Source: Reyranella sp.
GTDB lineage: Bacteria; Pseudomonadota; Alphaproteobacteria; Reyranellales; Reyranellaceae
NCBI RefSeq assembly: GCF_017305915.1
Contig: NZ_JAFKJN010000026.1
Coordinates: 1 to 64,000 of the forward strand
Reading direction: 5' to 3'
DNA length: 64,000 nt
Below the pieces are notes generated by a model. The model saw nothing but the letters and a program-made list of their open reading frames with translations, had not been told where the DNA came from and did not search any database. The position numbers were made by a program, and so were the translations under genes. Below are positions 55,798 to 64,000 of this stretch, in pieces; positions within the stretch are counted from its first letter, which is position 1; each line of letters begins with the position of its first letter.

Positions 55798-56691
55798 TCA
55801 GCTCCCGCGCGGCCGGAGGAAGATCGTCGCCGAATAGGACAGCAGCGGTTTGCCGCGCTGCTCGAGCAGGCCGCGCAGGAAGGCGAGGTTGCGGCCGTGG
55901 CGCGGCACCTCGACCCGCGTCACCAGCGGCGCCGTCGGGTCGCCCGCCGCCAGGAATTCGGCGGCGAACGACACCGTGCTCGGGGCCAGGCCGGTGACGA
56001 TGCCGGCGGCGCGCGTCACCGCCGAATCGGCGAAGCTCATCATGTAGCCGCCGTGCAGCACGCCGCCCGAGTTGCACATGTGCGGCAGGGTCGGCTGGAT
56101 CAGGGTCGCACCGTCGACTTCCTTGCGCGCATAGGACGGCCCGATGTGGCGCGAATAGACGCTGGCGTTCGAGAGTTGCTCGAAGCCTTCCGGCACCGCT
56201 TGTGGCGCGGGCGCCGGTACTGACGAAGCCTGCTCCTTGCGTCCCATCACCTTGGTGCGCGCGACGTGGCGCACGACGCCCGACCACAGCGCGATCGTCT
56301 TGCCCTGCTGGGTGACGCTGCCTCGCGCGAAGGCGAGGCGACCGGTGACCTGCAGCGGCTCGCCGGTGGCTTCCAGGGGCGCGCCGACATGGGCCGCGCT
56401 CAGGAACTCGACGGCGATGCTGACCGTCATGGCGAACGAGGTGTTGGCGCCTCCGTCGGCGGCGCGGCCGGCCACCAGGCACAACGCATAGTCGGCAAAG
56501 GTCAGGATCGCCCCGCCATGCACGCCGCCCCGGTAGTTGCCGTGCCGGCCCTCGGTCGGCAGCACGCAACGCACGGTGCCCGCCTTCGAGGCGTCGCCGT
56601 CGATGCGGAAATAGAAGGGGCCGACATGGTCCTCGAACGGGTCGGGCGGGGTGAAGACGGAGTAGCGGGCGAGGTCGATGGAATCGGGCAT
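55798..56691 (-). CDS. Tandem-hotdog acyl-CoA thioesterase (PaaI-like)
   Basis: A 297-residue protein made of two hotdog domains in tandem. The first has GNYRGGVHGGAILTFADYAL, the second MCNSGGVLHGGYMMSFADSA; both carry the HGG loop before a central helix beginning with Asp, the PaaI active-site pattern. Two domains in one chain replace the usual dimer. It would hydrolyse acyl-CoA esters in the cytoplasm. It is divergent from the enoyl-CoA hydratase gene. Confidence 0.85.
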   Translation of the reverse strand: MPDSIDLARYSVFTPPDPFEDHVGPFYFRIDGDASKAGTVRCVLPTEGRHGNYRGGVHGGAILTFADYALCLVAGRAADGGANTSFAMTVSIAVEFLSAAHVGAPLEATGEPLQVTGRLAFARGSVTQQGKTIALWSGVVRHVARTKVMGRKEQASSVPAPAPQAVPEGFEQLSNASVYSRHIGPSYARKEVDGATLIQPTLPHMCNSGGVLHGGYMMSFADSAVTRAAGIVTGLAPSTVSFAAEFLAAGDPTAPLVTRVEVPRHGRNLAFLRGLLEQRGKPLLSYSATIFLRPRGS

Positions 56692-56748
56692 TTCGATGCT
56701 CTAATAGAAGAACTCTGGTCAATTAAGAAGCGTCACGGAGCGAAACGC

Positions 56749-57534
56749 ATGGCGAGCATCCACAAGGTCGACATCTCCTGGGATCGCCGTCCCGGCGGCA
56801 CGGTCGCGCGTGTCGTGTACGACAACGCGCGCAAGCTGAACGCGGTGAATCCGCCGGCGCTGCTCGACCTGACCGAGGCGTTCCTCGGCCTGGCACGCGA
56901 GGACGACCTGCGCTGCGTGGTGTTCTCCGGCGCCGGCGGCCGCGCCTTCATCGGCGGCGCCGACATCAACCATATGATCACGATGAAGCATCCCGAGGAC
57001 GGGCGCCGCTTCCTCACCCAGATCCACAAGCTCTGCCAGGCGATCCGCGACGTGCCGGTGCCGGTGATCTGCAAGGCCGAGGGCTACACCTTGGGCGCCG
57101 GGCTCGAGGTCGCGGTGGCGTGCGACATGCGCATCGCCGCCGACGATGCCTGGTTCGGCATGCCGGAAGTGAAGGTCGGCCTGCCGTCGGTCGTCGAGGC
57201 GGCGCTGCTGCCGCGCCTGATCGGCTGGGGCCGCACCTCGTGGCTGCTGCTCACCGCCGAGAACATCGACGCCGCCACCGCCGACCGCTGGGGCCTGGTC
57301 GAGCAGGTCGTGCCGGCCGCCAAGCTCGACGCCGCGGTCGAGCGCTGCGTCACCTCGATCGTCGAGGCGACGCCGAAGGCCGTACGGGCGCAGAAGCGGC
57401 TGATGCGGCGCTGGGAGCGGCTGTCGATCGACGAGGGCATTCAGGCCGGCATTGACGCCATGGCCGAGTCGGTCGCCGACGGCGAGCATCTCGAGCGCAT
57501 GACCGCGTTCGTCAACCGCAAGCGGAAGGAGTGA
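56749..57534 (+). CDS. Enoyl-CoA hydratase/isomerase
   Basis: A 261-residue crotonase. It has both catalytic glutamates in their blocks, GYTLGAGLEVAVACDMRIA and FGMPEVKVGLPSVVEAALL. The oxyanion hole glycine lies in FSGAGGRAFIGGADINHM, and the C-terminal helix starts RAQKRLMRRWERLSIDEG. It hydrates 2-enoyl-CoA or isomerises related CoA esters. CGGAG precedes ATG 56749. It lies upstream of the AtuA-like gene with 2-bp spacing, suggesting a shared catabolic pathway. Confidence 0.92.
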   Translation: MASIHKVDISWDRRPGGTVARVVYDNARKLNAVNPPALLDLTEAFLGLAREDDLRCVVFSGAGGRAFIGGADINHMITMKHPEDGRRFLTQIHKLCQAIRDVPVPVICKAEGYTLGAGLEVAVACDMRIAADDAWFGMPEVKVGLPSVVEAALLPRLIGWGRTSWLLLTAENIDAATADRWGLVEQVVPAAKLDAAVERCVTSIVEATPKAVRAQKRLMRRWERLSIDEGIQAGIDAMAESVADGEHLERMTAFVNRKRKE

Positions 57535-57536
57535 GC

Positions 57537-59333
57537 ATGCCCAGGACCGTCCGCATCGGCTGCCACTCCGGCTTCTGGGGCGACACCGAGACGGCCGCCG
57601 CGCAGCTCGTGCGTCACGGCAACGTGGATTATCTCGTCAGCGACTATCTCGCCGAAGTCACCATGTCGATCATGGCCGCCCAGAAGATGCGCAATCCGCA
57701 GCTCGGCTACGCCACCGATTTCGTGACCGCTGTGATGGGTCCGCTGGCCAGGGAGATCGCCGACAAGAAGATCAAGGTCATCACCAATGCCGGCGGCGTG
57801 AACCCGCAGGCCTGCCGCGACGCCGTCATCAAGGCCTGCGACGAAGCGGGGGTGAGCCTCAAGGTGGCGCTGGTGCTGGGCGACGACCTGCAGCCGCGGC
57901 TGGAGGAGCTGCGCAAAACAGATATCCGGGAAATGGACACGGGCGCGTCGCTGCCGGGTCGCATCGCCAGCATGAACGCCTATCTCGGCGGCTTCCCGAT
58001 CGCGCGGGCGCTCAGCGAGGGCGCCGATGTGGTGATCACTGGCCGCTGTGTCGATTCGGCGGTGACGCTGGGCGCGCTGATCCACGAATTCGGCTGGGGC
58101 ATGGACGACCATGACCGGCTCGCCGCCGGCACCCTGTGCGGCCACACCATCGAATGCGGGGCGCAGTGCAACGGCGGCAACTTCACCGACTGGCGGCTGG
58201 TGCCGGGCTACGACGACATGGGCTTCCCGGTCGCCGAGGTCGAGGCCGACGGCAGCTTCGTGCTCGGCAAGCCCGACAATACCGGCGGCCTGATCACGCC
58301 GGCGACGGTGGCCGAGCAGATGCTCTACGAGATCGGCGATCCGCGCGCCTACATGGTGCCGGACGTGGTCTGCGACTTCACCGAGGCGCGCTACGAGCAG
58401 GTCGGCCCGGATCGCGTGCGCGTGTCGGGTGCGAAGGGCCGGCCGGCGACCGATACCTACAAGGTCTCGACCACCTTCCCCGATGGCTACAAGCTCTCGA
58501 CCATCTTCATGCTGGGCGGCCGCGAGGCGGTGGCCAAGGGCAGGCACAGCGCCGAATCGATCATCAAGAAGACGCGCCGCGTCTTCGCCGAGAAGGGCTG
58601 GGCCGACTACCGCGACGTCAGCATCGAGATCATCGGCGGCGAGGCGACCTACGGCCCGCACGCGCGCACCGCCGACAGCCGCGAGGTCGTGGTCAAGATC
58701 GCGGCCAAGCACGACCAGAAGGAAGCGCTCGGCCTGCTCGGCCGCGAGATCGCGCCGATGTCGACCGGCGGCGTGGTCGGCATGACCGGCAGCTTCGGCG
58801 CCGGCCGCGTCTCGCCGACGCCGGTGATCCGCATGTTCTCCTGCCTGATCCCGAAGACCCAGGTGCCGGTGACCATCGATCTCGAGGGCCGCCGGATCCC
58901 GATGCAGGAGGGCGCGCGCTCCGGCGGCTTCACGACGGCGCAGCTTCCGGCCGAGGCGCCGGCCGCGCCGTCGAAGGTTTCGGGTGCGACCGAGACGGTG
59001 CCGCTGGCGGCGCTGGCTTACGGCCGCTCGGGCGACAAGGGCGACAACGCCAATATCGGCATCTTCGCCCGCGCGCCCGAATACGTGCCGATCCTGGAGT
59101 CGGAGGTGACCGAGGACGCGGTCGCGACGTACTTCGCCCATCGCATCGGCGGCCCGGTCACGCGCTGGCGGCTGCCCGGCATCGGCGGATTCAACTTCCT
59201 GCTGCGCCAGGCGCTGGGCGGCGGCGGCATGGCCTCGCTCAAGGCCGATCCGCTGGCCAAGGCCTTCGCCCAGATGCTGCTCGACATGCCGGTCAAGGTG
59301 CCGGCGGAGATGGCGAGGAGGCTGGCGGCCTGA
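57537..59333 (+). CDS. AtuA-family (acyclic terpene utilisation-like) protein
   Basis: A 598-residue DUF1446/AtuA protein: VRIGCHSGFWGDTETAAAQL, VDYLVSDYLAEVTMSIMAAQ, KVITNAGGVNPQACRDAVIK, CVDSAVTLGALIHEFGW and AYGRSGDKGDNANIGIFARA are the family blocks. AtuA is part of citronellol/geranyl-CoA catabolism in Pseudomonas; the exact reaction is unknown. With the hydratase just upstream it fits an acyl-CoA degradation route, although the carboxylase genes of that pathway are not here. AGGAG lies 6 bp before ATG 57537; GTG 57531 is possible. Confidence 0.88.
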   Translation: MPRTVRIGCHSGFWGDTETAAAQLVRHGNVDYLVSDYLAEVTMSIMAAQKMRNPQLGYATDFVTAVMGPLAREIADKKIKVITNAGGVNPQACRDAVIKACDEAGVSLKVALVLGDDLQPRLEELRKTDIREMDTGASLPGRIASMNAYLGGFPIARALSEGADVVITGRCVDSAVTLGALIHEFGWGMDDHDRLAAGTLCGHTIECGAQCNGGNFTDWRLVPGYDDMGFPVAEVEADGSFVLGKPDNTGGLITPATVAEQMLYEIGDPRAYMVPDVVCDFTEARYEQVGPDRVRVSGAKGRPATDTYKVSTTFPDGYKLSTIFMLGGREAVAKGRHSAESIIKKTRRVFAEKGWADYRDVSIEIIGGEATYGPHARTADSREVVVKIAAKHDQKEALGLLGREIAPMSTGGVVGMTGSFGAGRVSPTPVIRMFSCLIPKTQVPVTIDLEGRRIPMQEGARSGGFTTAQLPAEAPAAPSKVSGATETVPLAALAYGRSGDKGDNANIGIFARAPEYVPILESEVTEDAVATYFAHRIGGPVTRWRLPGIGGFNFLLRQALGGGGMASLKADPLAKAFAQMLLDMPVKVPAEMARRLAA

Positions 59334-59498
59334 CGTCGACCAAGTCGGGGTGGGGGATGGCGTTCCAGGACGGCTGTTTTGACCCGCTTCGCGGTATCCT
59401 AACACCGTGGGGGAGGGGGTGTGTGTCGGCGGGATTCGCGAGAATCCCGTACGCCATCGACATCGGAGGCTTCCCACGAGTGTGGGAACTTTGTGGAA

Positions 59499-60209
59499 TC
59501 AAGTCGCGAAGCGGCGCACGACCCGACGGCCGCTGAGGATCACGACCAGCAGCGCCGACAGCAGCGGATTGGCGATCTGCAGCAGCACCAGGGTGTCGAG
59601 GTCGAGCCGGCCGTTCACGAAGGACAGCAGCGATCCCATCAGGATTGCGTGCAGGACGGCGCCGGCGAACAGCGTCGCCAGCACGGCGCGCACGCCGAGA
59701 TGGTAGCGCGTGATCGCCGCCGCGAAGGCCAGCAGCGACAGCGGCGGGAAGAGGGCGAGGGCGGTGAAGAGCCCGGGATTGTAGCTCTGCAGGGTGAGCG
59801 TCGGGAAAATGTGGGCGAACAGGTTGGCCGACGGGATGGCGAAGAAGCTGAGCCCGATCACCGGCCAGCGCGCCGCCAGCAGGGCCGACAAGGGGCCGGC
59901 CACCCACACCGCGGCGACATTGACGGCGGTGATGAAGGCGAGCGGCACCGGGCAGGTATTGGTATCGGCGAAGCCGATCTCGGCGCACAGGAAGCCGCGG
60001 AAGGCGTACACCCGATTCTGGACGTCGATGCCGTGCTCCTCGAACTGGTGCACGAGGTAAGCGAAGACTGCCGCCCAGGTCAGCCAGACCAGGTCGCGCC
60101 AGCGCGACACCGAACGGTCGCTGCGCAGCGCATTGGTCGACAGCAGAACGAACAGCACGCCCGCCGCACCGAGGCCGATCCAGGGCCAGACGTGGCTGAA
60201 GGCAAACAT
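59499..60209 (-). CDS. HXXEE domain membrane protein
   Basis: A 236-residue integral membrane protein with about seven helices. VHQFEEHGIDV contains the H-x-x-E-E motif that names the family, and the later PSANLFAHIF and GAVLHAILMG segments carry the expected second and third His. The family is uncharacterised, probably a membrane enzyme of the CAAX-protease-like type. The 165-bp gap upstream of its end shows no gene. Confidence 0.8.
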   Translation of the reverse strand: MFAFSHVWPWIGLGAAGVLFVLLSTNALRSDRSVSRWRDLVWLTWAAVFAYLVHQFEEHGIDVQNRVYAFRGFLCAEIGFADTNTCPVPLAFITAVNVAAVWVAGPLSALLAARWPVIGLSFFAIPSANLFAHIFPTLTLQSYNPGLFTALALFPPLSLLAFAAAITRYHLGVRAVLATLFAGAVLHAILMGSLLSFVNGRLDLDTLVLLQIANPLLSALLVVILSGRRVVRRFAT

Positions 60210-60248
60210 TCACGAAAAGGTAATGGCGTGGGATTCGGGCGTCGACGC

Positions 60249-61133
60249 CTAGAGTGTATCGCACGCGATACGAGCAATGGGTTGTCCCCATTCCTGCAGG
60301 AAATGGCCGCCGTCGGCGATCTCGAACGGCTGTGGACAGTTGCGGATATTGGCATGGAGCGCCTGCATCACCGGCGGCCCGAGCACCGGGTCCTTCATGC
60401 CGATCGCCATCAGGCTCTTGCCTGTCCAGTCGCGCCGCCAGAAGTCGCGGGCCTGTCGCGACAACGCCGCGCCAGGGGCATCGCGGGTCTCCGGCACCAG
60501 GTTGGGGAAGGCGCGCGCGCCCGCCTTGTAGGTCGCGTCGGGGTAGGGCGCGGCGTAGGCCGCCGCCTCGTCGTCGCCGAGGTGCGGGCAGGCGCGCTTC
60601 ATCAGGCGCGCAATGTCCATGTCGGGGTTGCGATTGGAGAAGGCGCGCCAGTCGAGGAAGCCCGGGGAAAGCGGCTCGTCTCCAGTCGCCAGCATCGTGT
60701 TCATCACCAGCAGCGAGCGGAACCGCTCGGGCATGGCCATCGGCAGGGTGAGGCCGATCAGGCCGCCCCAATCCTGCACGACCAGGACAATATCGGTGAG
60801 GTCCAGCGCCTCGATCAGCTCGAGCAGGCTCTGGCGGTGGAGGTCGAAGCTGTAGGCGCTCTCTTCGGCCGGCTTGTCGGAGCGGCCGAAGCCCAGGAAA
60901 TCCGGGGCGATCGCCCGATCCCCGCAGGCGACGAACAGCGGCATCATGCGGCGGTAGAGGTAGCTCCAGGTCGGCTGGCCGTGCAGGCAGAGCCAGGTGC
61001 GCGGCGGCCGGCGGGCGCCGGTATCGACATAGTGCAGGCGCAGCCCGTCCGGCTGCAGGTGATAGAAGGGCGCATAGGCCCAGCCGTGCAGCCCCTGGAA
61101 TCGGTCATCCGGCGTGCGCAAGGCCTCAGCCAA
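60249..61133 (-). CDS. Haloalkane dehalogenase-like alpha/beta hydrolase
   Basis: A 294-residue alpha/beta hydrolase closest to DhlA-type (HLD-I) dehalogenases: RTPDDRFQGLHGWAYAPFYH, CLHGQPTWSYLYRRMMP, nucleophile D121 and halide-binding W122 in VVQDWGGLIG, acid D248 in IGMKDPVLGPPVMQAL and H277 in IADGGHFLQEWG. The second halide Trp of DhlA (W175 in its FMKRWAPT cap) is Ala here in LMKRACPH, so dehalogenation of small haloalkanes is uncertain. Start is TTG 61133 with AAGGA seven bases upstream, matching the DhlA N-terminus. Confidence 0.85.
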   Translation of the reverse strand: MAEALRTPDDRFQGLHGWAYAPFYHLQPDGLRLHYVDTGARRPPRTWLCLHGQPTWSYLYRRMMPLFVACGDRAIAPDFLGFGRSDKPAEESAYSFDLHRQSLLELIEALDLTDIVLVVQDWGGLIGLTLPMAMPERFRSLLVMNTMLATGDEPLSPGFLDWRAFSNRNPDMDIARLMKRACPHLGDDEAAAYAAPYPDATYKAGARAFPNLVPETRDAPGAALSRQARDFWRRDWTGKSLMAIGMKDPVLGPPVMQALHANIRNCPQPFEIADGGHFLQEWGQPIARIACDTL

Positions 61134-61152
61134 TGGTGTATCCTTCCGGCCA

Positions 61153-61296
61153 ATGACCGCCTCTGCCAAAACGCCCCCATCGAAGGACGAGCGCGCCGAG
61201 CGGCTGGCGGCCGCTTTGCGGGAAAACCTCAAGCGGCGCAAGGCCCAGGCGCGCGCCAAGGAGCGGATCGAGGTCGCCGAGAAGGAGGAGCCGTGA
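61153..61296 (+). CDS. Small basic hypothetical protein
   Basis: A 47-residue charged, helical protein (SKDERAERLAAALRENLKRR, then KAQARAKERIEVAEKEEP). Similar small proteins precede murA in other Alphaproteobacteria as I recall; role unknown. Only 19 bp separate it from the divergent TTG start of the hydrolase. Its stop overlaps the next start (GTGA). Confidence 0.6.
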   Translation: MTASAKTPPSKDERAERLAAALRENLKRRKAQARAKERIEVAEKEEP

Positions 61297-61460
61297 TCGC
61301 CTATACGCTCGCCGTCATTGGCGCCGGCATCGTTCTGGCGCTGGGCATTCCCCTGATGGAGCGTCTTCTGCGCTGGGTTCGGCCCCTGACGCCGCGACAG
61401 GAGGAAGCGGAGCACTTCCGCCGGCAGGCGCATCGCAGCATCGACGGGTTCCTCCGCTAG
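61293..61460 (+). CDS. Small single-pass membrane protein
   Basis: A 55-residue protein: one N-terminal membrane helix (IAYTLAVIGAGIVLALGIPL) then a basic cytoplasmic tail (TPRQEEAEHFRRQAHRSIDG). GTG at 61293 follows GGAGGAGCC and overlaps the stop of the preceding gene by 4 bp. Function unknown. Confidence 0.6.
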   Translation: MIAYTLAVIGAGIVLALGIPLMERLLRWVRPLTPRQEEAEHFRRQAHRSIDGFLR

Positions 61461-61527
61461 GAGTCCGGTTGAGCGGTCCTGTCCGCTCGTCTAGAAGCCT
61501 CGAACCCCCTCCCGGACAAGATCAAGA

Positions 61528-62082
61528 ATGGCCATCCTTTCCGACCGCTGGATCCGCCGCATGGCGCAGGAAAAGGGCATGATCGAGCCCTTCGTCGACG
61601 CCCAGAAGCGCGAAGGCATCATTTCCTACGGCCTCAGCTCCTACGGCTACGACGCCCGGGTCGGCAGCGACTTCAAGATCTTCACCAACGTCGATTCGGC
61701 GGTGGTGGATCCGAAGAACTTCGCCGAGAACAGCTTCGTCGACCGGACCACCGACGTTTGCATCATCCCGCCCAATTCCTTCGCGCTGGCCCGCACGATC
61801 GAATACTTCCGCATCCCGCGCGACGTGCTGGTGATTTGTGTCGGCAAGTCGACCTATGCCCGCTGCGGCATCATCGTGAACGTGACGCCGCTCGAGCCCG
61901 AATGGGAGGGCCACGTCACGCTCGAGTTCTCCAACACCACGCCATTGCCGGCGAAGATCTACGCCAACGAGGGCGCCTGCCAGTTCCTGTTCCTCCAGGG
62001 CAACGAACCCTGCGAGGTCTCCTACCGCGACAAGGCCGGAAAGTACCAAGGCCAGCGCGGCGTCACCTTGCCCAAGATCTAA
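61528..62082 (+). CDS. dcd: dCTP deaminase
   Basis: A 184-residue deoxycytidine triphosphate deaminase, which makes dUTP for thymidylate synthesis. Family blocks: ISYGLSSYGYDARVGSDFKI, PPNSFALARTIEYFRIPRDV, the catalytic region CRVxxxVTPLEPEWEGHVTL (here IIVNVTPLEPEWEGHVTLEF) and the C-terminal KYQGQRGVTLPKI. Lies upstream of murA, a common neighbour in Alphaproteobacteria. Confidence 0.95.
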   Translation: MAILSDRWIRRMAQEKGMIEPFVDAQKREGIISYGLSSYGYDARVGSDFKIFTNVDSAVVDPKNFAENSFVDRTTDVCIIPPNSFALARTIEYFRIPRDVLVICVGKSTYARCGIIVNVTPLEPEWEGHVTLEFSNTTPLPAKIYANEGACQFLFLQGNEPCEVSYRDKAGKYQGQRGVTLPKI

Positions 62083-62093
62083 GGAACCCCCTC

Positions 62094-63374
62094 ATGGATC
62101 GCATCAGGATCAAAGGCGGCAAGCAGCTCAAGGGCGAGATCGTCGTCTCGGGCTCGAAGAATGCCTGCCTGCCGCTGATGGTGACGGCGATGCTCACCGA
62201 CAAGCCGCTGGTGCTGAAGAACGTGCCGCGGCTCGCCGACATCACTACCATGATCGCGCTGCTGCGCCAGCACGGCGTCGAGATCACCGCGGCGCCCGGC
62301 GAGAACGGCCACAGCCACGGCACGACGCTGACCCTGCAGGCGAGCAAGATCACCTCGACCACGGCGCCCTACGACATCGTGCGCAAGATGCGCGCCTCGG
62401 TGCTGGTGCTGGGCCCGCTGGTGGCGCGCGAGGGTGAGGCGAAGGTGTCGCTGCCCGGCGGCTGCGCGATCGGCGCGCGGCCGGTCGACCTGCATATCGC
62501 CGGCTTGAAGGCGATGGGCGCGGAGATCGAGATCGACGGCGGCTACATGGTCGCCAGGGCGCCGAAGGGGCTGAAGGGCGCGCGCTACACCTTCCCGAAG
62601 GTGTCGGTCGGCGCGACCGAGAACCTGATGATGGCGGCGGCGCTCGCCAAGGGCACGACCGTGCTCGCCAACGCCGCGCGCGAGCCGGAGATCACCGATC
62701 TCGCCGAGTGCCTCGCCAAGATGGGCGTGCCGATCAGCGGCATCGGCACCGAGACGCTGACCATCGAAGGCGTCGAGCAGCTCAAGCCGGCCACGCACGC
62801 CGTGATCCCCGACCGCATCGAAACCGGCACCTATGCGATGGCGATCGCCATGACGGCGGGCGACGTCGAGCTTGTCGGCGGGCGGCTCGACCTGATCGAG
62901 GCGCCGGCGCAGACGCTGCGCGCGGCCGGCGTGGTGCTCGACAGGACCAACCGCGGTTTCCGCGTCAGCCGCGCCAACGGCCTGCACGGCGTCGACGTCA
63001 TGACCGAGCCCTATCCCGGCTTCCCGACCGACCTGCAGGCGCAGATGATGGCGCTGATGACCCGCGCCGAGGGCGCCTCGATGATCACCGAGACGATCTT
63101 CGAAAGCCGCTTCATGCACGTCCCCGAGCTGATGCGCATGGGCGCCAACGTCACCATCCATCACGAGTCGGCGCTGGTGCGCGGCGTGCCGCGGCTGCGC
63201 GGTGCCGACGTCATGGCGACCGACCTGCGCGCCTCGGTGTCGCTCGCCATCGCTGGCCTCGCCGCCGAGGGTGAGACCACGCTGCACCGCGTCTACCATC
63301 TCGACCGCGGCTACGAGCGGCTGGAGGAGAAGCTCGCCGCCTGCGGGGCGGAGATCGAGCGGCTGAAGGGCTGA
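62094..63374 (+). CDS. murA: UDP-N-acetylglucosamine 1-carboxyvinyltransferase
   Basis: A 426-residue MurA, first committed enzyme of peptidoglycan synthesis, adding enolpyruvate to UDP-GlcNAc. SGSKNACLPLMVTAMLTDKP, KMRASVLVLGPLVAREGEAK and the fosfomycin-target Cys124 in PGGCAIGARPVDLHIAGLKA are visible; two inside-out beta-alpha barrels of normal length. Starts 11 bp after dcd. Its last base overlaps the next ATG (TGATG), so it is coupled to the DUF2948 gene. Confidence 0.97.
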   Translation: MDRIRIKGGKQLKGEIVVSGSKNACLPLMVTAMLTDKPLVLKNVPRLADITTMIALLRQHGVEITAAPGENGHSHGTTLTLQASKITSTTAPYDIVRKMRASVLVLGPLVAREGEAKVSLPGGCAIGARPVDLHIAGLKAMGAEIEIDGGYMVARAPKGLKGARYTFPKVSVGATENLMMAAALAKGTTVLANAAREPEITDLAECLAKMGVPISGIGTETLTIEGVEQLKPATHAVIPDRIETGTYAMAIAMTAGDVELVGGRLDLIEAPAQTLRAAGVVLDRTNRGFRVSRANGLHGVDVMTEPYPGFPTDLQAQMMALMTRAEGASMITETIFESRFMHVPELMRMGANVTIHHESALVRGVPRLRGADVMATDLRASVSLAIAGLAAEGETTLHRVYHLDRGYERLEEKLAACGAEIERLKG

Positions 63375-63799
63375 TGGACGGCAAGCTCAAGCTCTCGGCG
63401 CTCGACGCCGACGACCTCGGCGTCATCTCGGCGGCGGTCCAGGACTCGCTGGTGGCGGTGCGCGACTGCGCCTTTTTCGCCGCCGAGAACCGTTTTGTTC
63501 TCCTGCTCAACCGCTTCCGCTGGGAGGCCGACGCGACCGTCGAGACGGCCTACTGGCGGACCCATTCCGCCTTGGTTTTCAATGCGGTGCAGGCCGTCCA
63601 CCATCACAAGATCCCGCTCCAGGAGCCCGACCGGGTGCTGGAGCTGCTGGCGCTGGGCATGGAAGGGGCCGGGACGGTGGTCCTGCGCTTTGCCGCGGAC
63701 CGCGCCATACGGCTGGAAATCGACCGTCTCGCGTGCCATTTGGGGGATGTCGGGGAGCCTTGGCCCACCCCGTGGAAGCCCGCCCATCCGGCCGAGTGA
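63374..63799 (+). CDS. DUF2948 family protein
   Basis: A 141-residue protein: LSALDADDLGVISAAVQDSL, AAENRFVLLLNRFRWEADAT and FNAVQAVHHHKIPLQEPDRV match the DUF2948 family as I know it, almost always found between murA and hisD/hisG in Alphaproteobacteria. Function unknown. Overlaps murA by one base. Confidence 0.85.
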   Translation: MDGKLKLSALDADDLGVISAAVQDSLVAVRDCAFFAAENRFVLLLNRFRWEADATVETAYWRTHSALVFNAVQAVHHHKIPLQEPDRVLELLALGMEGAGTVVLRFAADRAIRLEIDRLACHLGDVGEPWPTPWKPAHPAE

Positions 63800-63840
63800 C
63801 GCCGGGCCCGGGGCGGGCGTTCGCGTCTTGGAGCTCTGTC

Positions 63841-64000
63841 GTGCGTAGCGAAGCCAACGAAAAGCTGATCCTGGCCCTGCCGAAGGGCCGGATCCTGAAG
63901 GAAGCCGCGCCGGTTCTGGCGGCGGCCAAGATCGAGCCGGAAGCGGCGTTCGCCGACCCGGACTCGCGCCAGTTGCGCTTCACCACCAACCATCCCGATC
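63841..64000 (+). CDS. hisG: ATP phosphoribosyltransferase, N-terminal part
   Basis: The first 53 codons of HisG, cut by the window edge: KLILALPKGRILKEAAPVLA is the conserved opening of the catalytic subunit, which condenses ATP and PRPP in the first step of histidine synthesis. GTG at 63841 has GGAG about 10 bp upstream. Continues beyond the window. Confidence 0.85.
   Translation, partial: MRSEANEKLILALPKGRILKEAAPVLAAAKIEPEAAFADPDSRQLRFTTNHPD

Noticed and set aside
59334..59498. Possible small gene between the AtuA-like and HXXEE genes
   Set aside because: The open frame lacks a ribosome-binding site and any recognised motif; the spacer is treated as non-coding.

Overview
The window is high-GC DNA, with GC-rich third codon positions and almost no spacer longer than 200 bp. 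The gene families point to an Alphaproteobacterium: CaiB/BaiF CoA-transferases, AtuA, HPt phosphorelay genes, murA-DUF2948-hisG synteny, and an ArsR-methyltransferase/metF/split-metH operon. A Rhodospirillales or Reyranella-like soil or water organism fits best, but that assignment is inference. No stretch above 300 bp lacks a gene.

Layout. 1-9.2 kb: an IS110-type transposase tail, two divergent CoA-transferases, a phospholipase D-like protein, a small lipoprotein, an unusual SRPBCC-nucleotidyltransferase fusion, and a run of three acyl-CoA dehydrogenases (two tandem large-subunit paralogues plus a small-subunit type). 9.2-16 kb: AEC transporter, TauD-like and PhyH-like dioxygenases, Gfo/Idh oxidoreductase, HNH nuclease, TauE/SafE permease and HpcH aldolase. 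16-21.7 kb: a leftward methionine operon (ArsR-methyltransferase, metF, metH in two pieces). 21.8-25 kb: mlaA, mlaC, cysE and a TIM-barrel isomerase. 25-30.7 kb: an Fe-S/FAD sulfite-reductase-like flavoprotein, a disulfide oxidoreductase, and a rightward amidohydrolase/cupin/DsbA-like operon. 30.7-33.3 kb: ettA, then a small cassette with an unknown ORF and a frameshifted tail-collar-like gene, bracketed by direct repeats. 33.4-37.4 kb: an SSS-type hybrid histidine kinase and a NarL-type regulator. 37.6-44.9 kb: MHS transporter, ppa, FAD monooxygenase, TRIC-like channel, ROK protein, two lipoproteins and a membrane protein. 45-56 kb: a CAU tRNA, an OmpR-type regulator divergent from a hybrid kinase plus HPt, a second kinase/NarL-type pair, and a giant glycine-rich autotransporter. 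55.8-64 kb: tandem-hotdog thioesterase, enoyl-CoA hydratase, AtuA-like protein, HXXEE protein, a haloalkane-dehalogenase-like hydrolase, then dcd, murA, DUF2948 and the start of hisG.

Working together. Acyl-CoA metabolism dominates (CoA-transferases, acyl-CoA dehydrogenases, hydratase, thioesterase, AtuA). The metF/metH operon makes methionine under a probable methionine-cycle sensor. Three separate two-component systems lie within 17 kb, and one sits beside the autotransporter and could control it.

Three families of intergenic inverted repeats recur. Several sit between convergent genes, where they would act as bidirectional terminators, and some have been co-opted into ribosome-binding sites, a start codon or a stop codon. 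The most unusual items are the SRPBCC-nucleotidyltransferase fusion, the repeat-flanked cassette with its frameshift, the dehalogenase homologue lacking a halide-binding Trp, and the coding use of the repeats.
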